64,000 nucleotides of DNA from positions 372,001 through 436,000 of the forward strand of contig OZ244789.1 of the NCBI GenBank assembly GCA_965219705.1, written 5' to 3'. Source of the DNA: JAJECS01 sp965219705 (GTDB lineage: Bacteria; Chloroflexota; UBA11872). A program made the translations under genes and the position numbers. Shown in pieces: positions 49,979-58,565 of this stretch. Every line of letters starts with the position of its first letter. Within the stretch, counting starts at the first letter, position 1. The notes beneath the pieces are model-generated. The model made no database searches. It saw nothing but the letters and a program-made list of their open reading frames with translations, and was not told the origin of the DNA.

Positions 49979-50283
49979 GCCGCCATCAAACGGGATGCGT
50001 GTGCGTGCCGGTGTGTTCCGAACCCTTCCCTCCGATGCACCGGCGTCCTCAAAGCCCTCGCGGGCACACACAGGGCGGGACCGACCGCTCGAGAGAAACT
50101 GGGGACGTCCGATAGCGTGGTTGTCCCGGATTTGGCACTGGCTCATATCCGGCCGCACCGCGCTTCGTGCCCGTCATGGGGCCAGTCCTTGAGTGGCCCG
50201 ACGCAGGCAACTGAGGCGCGCACGCGATACCCCCGAGCTGCGGCTTTAGCCGTGGGCCGCCTGCTGGGAGCCCCTAGGATCTG

Positions 50284-51702
50284 ATGCAGGGCGTTGATCC
50301 ACGGCTAGTGCGGGGGGCGTGCTGGGGCGGCCGAGTGTCGCTGCTGAGCGCGGTGGCGTTCTGGTGGGGCGCGATCGTCGTTCCTCGCCTCGTGAGCTTG
50401 GTGTTCCCGCAGGTGCTGTCACCCGACGCTATTCCATGGCATCTGGACCCCGATCAGGATGGCAACGCCGCGAACGCGGTTTCCGCTGCGGCCCTGGCGA
50501 CTGCCGCGCTCCTCACGTTCGTGGTCGCCGCAATGAGCCGTCGTCAGGCGGCCGGATGGATTGCGGTCGGCGGATGGACAACCCTGGCGATAACGACGGC
50601 GTTCTTGGCCTGGGAGGAGATCTTCGACTTCCACGCCACGGGCTTGACCGGCGTCGCGCGGGCCGTGTTTGGCGGAGAGGTGGTCGAAGCGCTCGGCACC
50701 TATGTTTGGGTGATGCTCCTGAGCCCGCTAATCGTGGCGTTCCTGGTTGGGATGTGGGCTTTTGTCCGCCACGGTCCACTTACACCGGCGATCCGCACGC
50801 CGTTCGTGCTCGGACTCGTCGCCTGGCCGGTAGCCATCATTTTTGAGGCCATCGTTCCAATCCTGGCCACGTATCGGCCGCACGGGCTTCTGTTCTTGCT
50901 CGAGGAGACGCTGGAGTTCAGCGGGGCATTGCTCTTCGGGCTAAGCGCGGCCAACGCCCTGAGGAGCTATCGGGGTCACCCCCCTCTACCCCTCACGGTG
51001 GGGTCAATGAGCAGTCGCTGGCGCGTGCCACTCCTCGGCTCGATCACTGTGGTTGCCATGCTCGGGAGCCTGGCGGTCGTGTTCGCGTTCCGCGTGCCGC
51101 TCATTGATATGGGGGCCGTAACCCATTTCGACACGTTCGAGCTGCGCCTGCGCGCGCAGGAAGCCGTCGTGCAGGAATTGCGCATGCCCGCTGATCCCGT
51201 CGGGCGGATCGATCTGCAGTTGGTCCAGCATGACCCGAACGGCCGCGCGGGAGTGGCCGCGGTGCGCATCACCGAACTCGAAAGCCCAGAACGCCTATTG
51301 GCGGTTGGGTCGGTTGAGGTCCCGACAGGCGATGGGGTGAAATGGCGGAGCATTGACCTCTTGCCGCCGATCGCCGAGCCCGAAGGCCGGCGATTGGCGG
51401 TGTCGGTGATTGCCGACATCGAGCCGGAGGCCGAGCTACGGCTTCGAGCTACAGCCACGAATCAGTACGCCGAGGGAGCACTCTGGATCAACGGGGTGCT
51501 GGCCGCACCGCGATTCGACCTTGAGTTTGCGGTCTTGGGGGCGGCAGAGCCAACAGGGAGCAAAGCTGAAGCCGTCTGGCGCAGCTTTACGTCTGATTGG
51601 CGCTTACCGATGCTGCTGGCCGTCGCGGCACTCGGCCTAACGCTGATTACCTTTTTCCCGGTTGTATTGGTCGCCGCAGCCTGGCGGCGGCCATGGGCGT
51701 GA
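50284..51702 (+). CDS. Polytopic membrane protein, triplicated family, copy 2
   Basis: 472 aa; ATG at 50284. Same topology as copy 1: FWWGAIVVPRLVSLVFPQVL at the first helices, the conserved VLSPDAIPWHLDPDQDGNAA, an EEIFDF motif around residue 120, LEETLEFSGALLFGLSAANA and the soluble domain with QEAVVQELRMPADPVGRIDL, GVKWRSIDLLPPIAEPEGRR and GALWINGVLAAPRFDLEFAV. Conserved acidic residues inside membrane regions (E in EEIF and ETLEFSGA) suggest a functional site. Unknown function. Confidence 0.8.
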   Translation: MQGVDPRLVRGACWGGRVSLLSAVAFWWGAIVVPRLVSLVFPQVLSPDAIPWHLDPDQDGNAANAVSAAALATAALLTFVVAAMSRRQAAGWIAVGGWTTLAITTAFLAWEEIFDFHATGLTGVARAVFGGEVVEALGTYVWVMLLSPLIVAFLVGMWAFVRHGPLTPAIRTPFVLGLVAWPVAIIFEAIVPILATYRPHGLLFLLEETLEFSGALLFGLSAANALRSYRGHPPLPLTVGSMSSRWRVPLLGSITVVAMLGSLAVVFAFRVPLIDMGAVTHFDTFELRLRAQEAVVQELRMPADPVGRIDLQLVQHDPNGRAGVAAVRITELESPERLLAVGSVEVPTGDGVKWRSIDLLPPIAEPEGRRLAVSVIADIEPEAELRLRATATNQYAEGALWINGVLAAPRFDLEFAVLGAAEPTGSKAEAVWRSFTSDWRLPMLLAVAALGLTLITFFPVVLVAAAWRRPWA

Positions 51703-52128
51703 GGCGGGGACGACGGGAGATAGACAGCCATCGATCGGGATGCCTGCGCATAGCGATCCGTTCCCAACCCTTCCCTTCCATGTTCCAGGGTCCTTGGAGC
51801 CTTCGAGGGCTCCTACAGAGCCGGGATCGACTGTCCCAGGGCTATTGGGGCTACCGTGTAACGCGGTTGTCCCGCCCCTGGCGCCGGCCCAATCCCGGCC
51901 GGCCGCAGCGCGCTTCGTCGCGGGGATCGAGCCGGTCGTTGAGTGGAGCGGCGCGGGGCGCTAGGTAAGCACTCGCCAGCGCCTGGCAGGACACGCCGTC
52001 CCGGTCATAGCCAGAGGGACTGTTGTGCGCGCAGCGCGACCGATGACTCGCTGAGATTCCGCTCGTATACCTTGGGCACTACGTGCAAATCAACATGTCG
52101 GCACCCTTGGAGATCCCGTAGAGCCCTG

Positions 52129-53544
52129 ATGCGACTTGCCAACCACTCCCTGACCTGGCGGGCGGCGGAATGGACCGGTCGGCTCCTGCTCGTGGGCGCC
52201 GTGGGGTTCTGGTGGGGCGGTTACCTCGGGCCTCAGCTCTTTAGCCTGGCGTTCCCGGCGCTGCTGTCACCAGACGTCCTGCCGCCTCAGCTGAATCCCG
52301 AGCTGGATGGAGGCCTCGCCAACACAGTTTCCGCCGTGGCTCTAGTGACCGCCGCTTTCTTGGCACTCGGGAATGCCGTCGCCTGCCGTCTAAAGGCGGC
52401 TGGATGGATCGCGGTGAGCGGCTGGACGCTGCTGGCAATTGCGGCAGCGTATCTGGCGTGGGAGGAGGTGTCTGATTTCCACGTTACGGACCTGGATCCC
52501 ATCGGGCGAGCCATCTTCGGCGCGGAGTTATTTGGCTCGACGGGCACACATCTCTGGGTGTTCGTGCTGAGCCCGCTGATCTTGGTGTTTGTGCTCGCGA
52601 TGGGACTCTTTGCTCGCCAGGTGCTGCGTGCTCGTGCGATGCGCGGGCCGTTCATACTCGGCCTGATTGCCTGGCTGGCGGCTCTCTTCCAGGAGGCAGG
52701 GTTCTGGGCCTTCGCCTCGGGCCGTGCTACTGCGCTGGTGATCGCGCTAGAAGAGACCTTGGAGTTCAGCGGTGCCCTGCTCATTGGTCTGAGCGCGGCC
52801 CTCGCGTTGCGGAGCTACACGCGGGCTGAGCCGCCGCTCGCTGCATCTGCCCGCCACTGGCGTGTGTTGCTCATCGGATCCATGGCGGCCGTTGCCGTGG
52901 CGGGGAGCCTGGCGATCGCGTTCACGTTTCGCGCGTTGGTCATCGATGCGCGAGCGACGACGCACATCGACACCTTTGAACTGCGCTTGCGCGCCCACGA
53001 AGCCGTCGTCCAGGAAGTGCGCATGCCCGCGTATCCAATTGGAAGGCTCGACCTCCGATTGGTCCAGCACGATCCGCACAGTGATTCGGGAACAGTGTCG
53101 GTCCGCGTGACCAGGCTGGAGCGCCCGGAGCCGCCGCTGGCCGAGTATCAAGTGGAGGTCCCCACGGGCCGGGGCGCGAGATGGAGAAGTGTCGATCTCA
53201 TCCCTCCAATTGTCGAGCCAGAGGGCCAGCGGTTGGCTATACAGCTCGTCGCCGATACTGGGCCGGATGCCGAGCTTCGGGTTGGGGTGACGAAGGTGAA
53301 CCGATATAGCGACGGGGCATTCTGGATTAACGGAGCACTGGCATATCCGAACCAAGATCTCGAGTTCGCGGCCTACGGAGCGCCCGAGCCAACGCGGAGC
53401 AAGCTAGAGGCCGTCTGGCACACCTTCACGAAAGACTGGCGCTGGCCGGTGTTGTTGGCAGACCTTGGGGTTGGTCTCACCCTCATTGCGATTGTTCCGA
53501 TCGCGTTGGTCACCGCAGCCTGCCGCCGTCGTCCATGCCCGTGA
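52129..53544 (+). CDS. Polytopic membrane protein, triplicated family, copy 3
   Basis: 471 aa from ATG 52129 (MRLANHSLTWRAAEW); the frame open to 51943 is a spacer shadow. Copies 1 and 3 share the N-terminal ANHS..R-AEW phrase, and copies 2 and 3 share EEVSDFHVTDLD/EEIFDFHATGLT. C-terminal domain: HEAVVQEVRMPAYPIGRLDL, GARWRSVDLIPPIVEPEGQR and GAFWINGALAYPNQDLEFAA. Convergent with the CYTH-CHAD gene. Function unknown. Confidence 0.8.
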   Translation: MRLANHSLTWRAAEWTGRLLLVGAVGFWWGGYLGPQLFSLAFPALLSPDVLPPQLNPELDGGLANTVSAVALVTAAFLALGNAVACRLKAAGWIAVSGWTLLAIAAAYLAWEEVSDFHVTDLDPIGRAIFGAELFGSTGTHLWVFVLSPLILVFVLAMGLFARQVLRARAMRGPFILGLIAWLAALFQEAGFWAFASGRATALVIALEETLEFSGALLIGLSAALALRSYTRAEPPLAASARHWRVLLIGSMAAVAVAGSLAIAFTFRALVIDARATTHIDTFELRLRAHEAVVQEVRMPAYPIGRLDLRLVQHDPHSDSGTVSVRVTRLERPEPPLAEYQVEVPTGRGARWRSVDLIPPIVEPEGQRLAIQLVADTGPDAELRVGVTKVNRYSDGAFWINGALAYPNQDLEFAAYGAPEPTRSKLEAVWHTFTKDWRWPVLLADLGVGLTLIAIVPIALVTAACRRRPCP

Positions 53545-53642
53545 GCCGTCGATGACGTCGGTGCAGCGGCCTCGGCCGTCCTAACGCTGCCTGCCTGGGG
53601 CGGCGCCGCCCCCCGCCGCGGCCCAAATGAGCTTCTCCGCGT

Positions 53643-55142
53643 CTAGGTGAGGCCCACCTGCCGCAGCGCCCGAGGAACCGCGCGAGAGTGGTCGCGCGCC
53701 ATGGCCTCGAGCGTAGCCGTCAACTCCCCGGCCTCGAAGGCCGTGCCCGGATCGGTGATGGGCTGCGCCCGCAGCCACTCCGCCGCGACGACCGAGTCGT
53801 TGTGGTCGCCCAGGAGGCTCTGGAGTGCCGTGAGGCGGCGCACGCGGCGCCGCGCGGACTTTCCGTCATAGCGCTGCACCGCCTCCGCGGCGTAGCGGGC
53901 GCGCTTGGTCACGATGCGCATGCGATGCAGCTCGTCGGCGCCAGTCGCGGGGGCAAGCCCGGACGCCGCCCGGCGCAGTCGCCGCCTCGGCCGCTGTGCC
54001 AGGGATCGCAGTGCTCGCGGCGCCATGGCAGCGGCGTCGGCGTGCACGTGCGGCGACGTGGACGCCGCAATGACGCGATCGAGCAACTGGTCGGTGCGCT
54101 CGCTTTCGAGCATGGCCAACAGCGTCGCGCGCGCCTGCTGGCGCTCGACCAACAACCGGGCGACGATCGGCTCGGGGACCACCCGAGACGGATCAAGCAC
54201 TCGGGCCGCCGACTCCAGCGTCTCGAGCATGACGTCAGCCTCGCGAATCGGTTGCATCAGCACGGCCAGCCAGCGCAGCTCATCGCGCAGCGCGCGCTGC
54301 CAGGCTTCGTCCAAGAGCGGCCCGAACGTGCGCAGGTTTGAGCGCAGGCGGCGCGTGGCCACTCGCGCTTGGTGCACGGCTTCGGGATCCTCGTCGATGA
54401 CAACCCCCGGCAGCGCGAGCACCAACCGCCGCGTGGCTTCGGCAATGGCGGCCCGAATCACATCCGCGGCCGTCGCATTGGCGCCTAACTCAGCGACCAC
54501 CACCTCCGGCGCCGCGGCCGCGTCCGCCTCAATCGCCCGCCGCAGCTTGGGCACGCGAATGGGCACGGTTGCCCCGGCAGCTTGCAGCCTCGTGACAACG
54601 TCGCGTCCGACTTCCCGGGAGACGCCCGGCTGCCACTCGATTTCCACTTCCTGAAACTGCTTGGCCATCGCACCGCCGGCATAGGCCGTGACGGCGTCCT
54701 CGGAGATCTCGGCCAGGGGTTCCCCCTGAGCATCGGTCACCCATGTGGACTTGCGGTTCGTGTCCAAGCGCACGAGGGGCACAAGTTCACGGCCGCGCGC
54801 GAAGGGTCGCACGATGGTGAGCGCCTGGGGCGGAGGACCGCCCTCCGCGCCCTCAACCGCAACCTCGTCACGCGTGAGCATCGTGCCGTCGTCAAGCACC
54901 GGCAGCTTGACCAGCCACCCCTCGCCCACGCGATACCGAAGCGTGCAGCCCCAACGAAGCAGGCGCAGGTCCGCGGTGTCGTAGTAGGACGTGATCAGTC
55001 GCCGAGGATCGCGCGGTTGCGTCACGTAGGGGTCGAGGGCTTCGCCAAGGTTCAGGCGAACGAGCGCGTCAATGCCCAATTTGTGCTCACGCTCACGCGT
55101 CACGCGGTCGCGATTCGGCGTCACGGTTCGAATTCCGTCCAC
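53643..55142 (-). CDS. CYTH-CHAD domain protein
   Basis: 499 aa from a GTG at 55142, with GGGGAGGG upstream. The CYTH (triphosphate tunnel) domain begins with E-x-E-x-K (Glu17, Glu19, Lys21 in TREREHKLGI) and continues with ITSYYDTADLRLLRWGCTLR, VKLP and QEVEIEW. The C-terminal CHAD domain (about residues 235-490) is helical with conserved basic/histidine motifs (VHQARVATRRLRSNLRTFGP, HRMRIVTKRARYAAEAV, LGDHNDSVVAAEWL). CYTH hydrolyses triphosphates and CHAD binds polyphosphate. Divergent from two nucleoside-monophosphate-kinase-like genes. Confidence 0.9.
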   Translation of the reverse strand: MDGIRTVTPNRDRVTREREHKLGIDALVRLNLGEALDPYVTQPRDPRRLITSYYDTADLRLLRWGCTLRYRVGEGWLVKLPVLDDGTMLTRDEVAVEGAEGGPPPQALTIVRPFARGRELVPLVRLDTNRKSTWVTDAQGEPLAEISEDAVTAYAGGAMAKQFQEVEIEWQPGVSREVGRDVVTRLQAAGATVPIRVPKLRRAIEADAAAAPEVVVAELGANATAADVIRAAIAEATRRLVLALPGVVIDEDPEAVHQARVATRRLRSNLRTFGPLLDEAWQRALRDELRWLAVLMQPIREADVMLETLESAARVLDPSRVVPEPIVARLLVERQQARATLLAMLESERTDQLLDRVIAASTSPHVHADAAAMAPRALRSLAQRPRRRLRRAASGLAPATGADELHRMRIVTKRARYAAEAVQRYDGKSARRRVRRLTALQSLLGDHNDSVVAAEWLRAQPITDPGTAFEAGELTATLEAMARDHSRAVPRALRQVGLT

Positions 55143-55222
55143 GCGGAGTCCCTCCCCACCACGGTCTGGCCGCGCGGGCCGACTATCATACAGACCGGGC
55201 TCCGCCCTCCGAGGGGTTCTCA

Positions 55223-56125
55223 GTGAGACTCGCCGGACTTGCAGACCTCCTGCGCGCATGGGCGACGCGGCGTCGCGCGGGTACGGGCGCTCGCCTTGGC
55301 AGCGTGGGGCCATCCGAGCGACCGGACGGCAGCGCCGACGAGCCGGTGAGTCGCCACGCTCCGCTGGAGTCTGGCGAAGGCGACATGCAGCCAAGCCCCT
55401 TCCCAGGGCGCTTGTTCGTTGTGGAGGGGATTGACGGCTCCGGCAAGAGCACGCAGCTCGACCTGCTCCACAAGTGGTTGACGAGCCGCGGCGTGCTTGT
55501 GGTGTCGAGCGAATGGAATTCGTCGCCGATCGTGCGCGGCACGACGCGGCGGGGCAAACGGCGGCGTCTGTTCTCCCCGATGACCTTCAGCCTCATTCAC
55601 TGCGCGGACTTGGCGAACCGCGTCTACGAGCAAATCCTCCCCGCCCTCAATGCCGGCGCCACCGTGCTCGCCGACCGCTATATCTATACGGCGTTCGCCC
55701 GTGACGCCGCGCGCGGCGTCAATCCCGTATGGCTGCGACATCTCTACGCCTTTGCCCCCAAGCCGACGATGGCGTTCTACTTCGACGTTCCGCTGCCTGA
55801 GGCGATTCGGCGCATTGAGGACGGTCGGAAGCGACTCAAGTACTACGAGGCCGGGATGGACCTTGGGTTGAGCAGCGATCTCAACAAATCATTCCAAACG
55901 TTTCAGGGCATGATCCAAACCGAATACCAACGGATGCTTGACGAGTTTGGCCTGATCACCATCGATGCGACGGCGCCGCCCACCCAGCAGCAGCACAGCG
56001 TCCGCGAGATGGTGGAACCCCACCTTGAACGCGCGCTCAAGATCCAAGACGGAGGCCTGGCCGGCGCCCTGAGCGCCTCGCGACTCACGGGGCGCTATCT
56101 CGACGAGTTCAGGGCCCGACGATGA
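55223..56125 (+). CDS. Thymidylate kinase-like P-loop protein, copy A
   Basis: 300 aa; GTG at 55223 with GAGGGG six bases upstream. M55 at 55385 is an alternative that removes a doubtful polar N-terminus. Walker A EGIDGSGKST at residues 68-77, the DR-type motif VLADRYIYTAFARDAARG and DVPLPEAIRRI follow the thymidylate kinase pattern. The lid region is replaced by a longer insertion (GRKRLKYYEAGMDLGLSSDL), and a C-terminal extension is present. Substrate uncertain. The stop overlaps the next start. Confidence 0.8.
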   Translation: MRLAGLADLLRAWATRRRAGTGARLGSVGPSERPDGSADEPVSRHAPLESGEGDMQPSPFPGRLFVVEGIDGSGKSTQLDLLHKWLTSRGVLVVSSEWNSSPIVRGTTRRGKRRRLFSPMTFSLIHCADLANRVYEQILPALNAGATVLADRYIYTAFARDAARGVNPVWLRHLYAFAPKPTMAFYFDVPLPEAIRRIEDGRKRLKYYEAGMDLGLSSDLNKSFQTFQGMIQTEYQRMLDEFGLITIDATAPPTQQQHSVREMVEPHLERALKIQDGGLAGALSASRLTGRYLDEFRARR

Positions 56126-56829
56126 CGAGCCGGCAAGCGCGCATGCTGCGGTTCTACGGGGAGCCGCCCACCGGATGGCACGACCGGGAGGTCTTGGGTC
56201 GCATCGTCGTGTTCGAGGGTCCCGACGGCGCCGGACGCTCGACCCATATCCGGCTCGTCAAGGAGTGGCTCGAGGACTTGGGGCTGCCGGCCGTGGATAC
56301 CGGCCTCACCCGCTCCGACCTTGCCGGCCGCGGCATCGACCGGGCCAAGACGGGGCACCGGTTGGACGCCGTGACGCTGAACCTGTTCTACGCCACCGAC
56401 TTTTGCGACCGCCTGGAGCGGGTGATCCTGCCGTCAGCGCGCGCGGGCATGGTGGTGCTCGCCGACCGATACTTCTATTCGCTCATCGCGCGGGCGTGCG
56501 TGCGCGGCATGCCGCGGGACTGGATGGACGGGCTCTATTCGTTCGCGCCCATCCCGGACAAGGTGATCTACCTCGATGTCGACGTGGACCAGCTGCTTCC
56601 ACGTACGCTGCGCGCCGGGACCATCGACTATTGGGAATCGGGCCAAGACTTTCTCAAGGGCACCGACCCGCACTCGACCTATGTCGCCTACCAGACGGAG
56701 ATGATCCGGCAACTACGCGAGCTGGCCGGCATCCATGGCTTCGACGTCGTCGACGCCCGCGGGCCAATCACGCAGACCTTCGAAGCCATTCGCGGGTGCG
56801 TTCAGGACGTGATCGCCGACATCGCCTGA
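56122..56829 (+). CDS. Thymidylate kinase-like P-loop protein, copy B (altered Walker A)
   Basis: 235 aa; ATGA overlap with copy A. FEGPDGAGRST at residues 31-41 is in the Walker A position, but the invariant lysine is arginine (GAGRST). The DR motif VLADRYFYSLIARACVRGMP and YLDVDVDQLLPRTL are kept, and DYWESGQDFL parallels the tyrosine-rich insert of copy A. Either a weakened kinase, a nucleotide-binding partner of copy A, or an enzyme with changed chemistry. Overlap implies coupled translation, perhaps a heterodimer. Confidence 0.8.
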   Translation: MTSRQARMLRFYGEPPTGWHDREVLGRIVVFEGPDGAGRSTHIRLVKEWLEDLGLPAVDTGLTRSDLAGRGIDRAKTGHRLDAVTLNLFYATDFCDRLERVILPSARAGMVVLADRYFYSLIARACVRGMPRDWMDGLYSFAPIPDKVIYLDVDVDQLLPRTLRAGTIDYWESGQDFLKGTDPHSTYVAYQTEMIRQLRELAGIHGFDVVDARGPITQTFEAIRGCVQDVIADIA

Positions 56830-57129
56830 ACCGAGGGCGCCGGGCGGCCGGCAAGCGGTGACGCCTTCTTCGACGTATCGCGCGCAGGCAGTGCCGAGGT
56901 GCGTGGCCCGCGCGCGACACCCGTGCGGTCCATTCGCTTGCGAGCGACGGCTCGAACTCCGCGGCGCCGATGATGCCTTTGATATTCGTCGCTCGCATAC
57001 TCCAAAGTAAACGGGATATTCCCGCCTGGTGAACGCCGTTCATATCTTGGAAAGATTAAGGTCAGCCAATGCTGTTCAGGCTCGATTGCCTTGATATAAC
57101 TGGTGGAGACGCACTCTAGGACTCGAACC
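56830..57129. other. Intergenic region, AT-richer promoter area
   Basis: No gene. From about 56985 to 57110 the sequence is more AT-rich than its surroundings (GATATTC, TATCTTGGAAAGATTAAGG, TTGATATAACTGG) and probably contains the promoter of the next gene. The segment CGGGATATTCCCG (57008-57020) is palindromic. Confidence 0.45.
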
Positions 57130-58011
57130 ATGCAAGACAGCCAACAACTTCCTCGATTTGCAATTGCCACCAGTATGTGGGGAGAAGCGCCGGCAGCCAC
57201 GCTGGCCAACGCCATGACAGAGGTCGCCGCAGCGGGATTCGACACGATTGAGTTCTGGCCGCCGCTGTGTCCCTTGATCTCCGATGGCATGCGAACCGAC
57301 GCTCGCGACACGTTCGAGCGGAGCGAGGTGCGGCCGGCCACGATGCACGCACCCCTCACATCAACCGCGAATCTGTCAGCGGTGGAGGGGCTGGCCCGAC
57401 GCTTGGCCGTGTATGAGGTCGCGGCATGGTTCGCGCCGTTCGCGAATCTCGGCGGCGACGTGGTGGTGGTTCACCTGACTGTCGACGAATTCAAAGATGG
57501 ATCGTCACCTGGCGTCAACGTCGGCGTGGCCATAGACGCGGCGCGCCGCTCGCTCGACGAGCTCTATACGATCGCCGATCGCCTGGGCCTGCGCATCGCC
57601 TGCGAAAACCTGATGTCGCGGGGCACCGCGCGTCCGCTCTGCCGTGCCGAGCAGCTGCGAGCGTTCATTGACCCGTATCCGGCAAGTGTCGGTATCTGCT
57701 TGGATACCGGACACGCCGTGGTCAACGGCCTCAATCCCGCGTCCGAAGCGCGCGCCGCCGGCGACCGGTTGATCGCGACACACCTGCAGGACACGGATGG
57801 GGTTGAAGATCGCCACTGGGTACCCGGTGCCGGCCTGATCAACTGGGGTGAACTCACGTCCACCCTGCGACAAATCAACTACACGGGCCTATGGACATTT
57901 GAGTTGGGCGCGCCGGCGGGCGACCCAGCGTCCGTGGCGGCCGCCGCGCACCAGGTGGCGGTGGTCTGGGGCGATCAAGCGGCAGCGACCTCGGCTGATC
58001 GCAGCCGCTAA
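57130..58011 (+). CDS. Sugar phosphate isomerase/epimerase-like TIM barrel
   Basis: 293 aa from ATG 57130. PRFAIATSMWGEAPAATLAN, AAGFDTIEFWPPLCPLI, RLGLRIACENLM, VGICLDTGHAVVNGLNP and TGLWTFELGAP are successive beta strands of the xylose-isomerase-like AP endonuclease-2 family. The Glu in ACEN, Asp-His in DTGHA, the His in ATHLQDTDG and Glu in TFELG form the usual metal site. Likely an isomerase or epimerase of a sugar or inositol derivative. Confidence 0.85.
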   Translation: MQDSQQLPRFAIATSMWGEAPAATLANAMTEVAAAGFDTIEFWPPLCPLISDGMRTDARDTFERSEVRPATMHAPLTSTANLSAVEGLARRLAVYEVAAWFAPFANLGGDVVVVHLTVDEFKDGSSPGVNVGVAIDAARRSLDELYTIADRLGLRIACENLMSRGTARPLCRAEQLRAFIDPYPASVGICLDTGHAVVNGLNPASEARAAGDRLIATHLQDTDGVEDRHWVPGAGLINWGELTSTLRQINYTGLWTFELGAPAGDPASVAAAAHQVAVVWGDQAAATSADRSR

Positions 58012-58023
58012 GTGGAGCAGCAG

Positions 58024-58442
58024 ATGTGGCTCACGTTCGTCCGACACGCGGAATCGGTCAGCAACCGGCAGGGGGGCTCAGCGGCCACAGCTCGTCCCCG
58101 CTGACCGCGGAAAGACGGCGTCAAGCCGCCCGCCTCGGCAGGTTCCGACCCGGATTGGCGAGCGGACGAGTGATCCCAAGCAACCTCTCACGGGCGCGGC
58201 AAACCGTCGCGCCGGCTCTGGCGCCCGACGTGCGCGTGACGATCGACGTGCGCTGGCGCGAACGTGACTTTGGGGCGTTTGATGGACTGCCGCAGGCCGC
58301 CATCCGGCGACGGGTGGGCCTGGCGGATGACGGCCGCTCGGCCGGGAGCCCCGGCCATGGCGAGCCACTCCTGGGATGGCGTTGCGCGGCGCACCTCAGC
58401 CGTGCTCGGTGTGCCGCCGGGCACAGGCGCGAATCCGGATAG
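58024..58442 (+). pseudogene. Histidine phosphatase (phosphoglycerate mutase-type), decayed
   Basis: Frame 1 from ATG 58024 reads MWLTFVRHAESVSNRQG, including the catalytic RHAE. At a run of six G's (about 58070-58075) the reading moves back one base, continuing GLSGHSSSPLTAERRRQAAR, LSRARQTVAP and RWRERDFGAFDGLPQAAIRR. After about 58310 a further frame holds SWDGVARRTSAVLG, typical of the family's third part. At least two frame changes and a missing C-terminus make it non-functional. Thirteen bases separate it from the isomerase gene. Confidence 0.7.
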
Positions 58443-58565
58443 CGCGGGTGCCACCGGATTCTGGACCACGCAGACGCCGCAACGGTATAGTCCGACTACA
58501 GGTGCCGGATCTGCTGGGGCGGCTTTTTGTCTCGCCACCAGCCCGGCAAATAGGGAGGGCACACC

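Larger units (their letters stand above)
48554..52128 (+). repeat. Tandem repeat units of the membrane-protein gene (first two of three)
   Basis: Gene plus about 300-430 bp of downstream DNA forms the repeated unit: equivalent starts at 48554, 50284 and 52129 are 1730 and 1845 bp apart. The spacers after copies 1 and 2 share blocks (GGAGATAG, CGGGATGC, AACCCTTCCCT) and GTTGTCCCG near their ends. Leaders of copies 1 and 3 share CGGCAC..GGAGA..GTAG..CCCTG before the ATG. After copy 3 the spacer is different. Confidence 0.75.
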
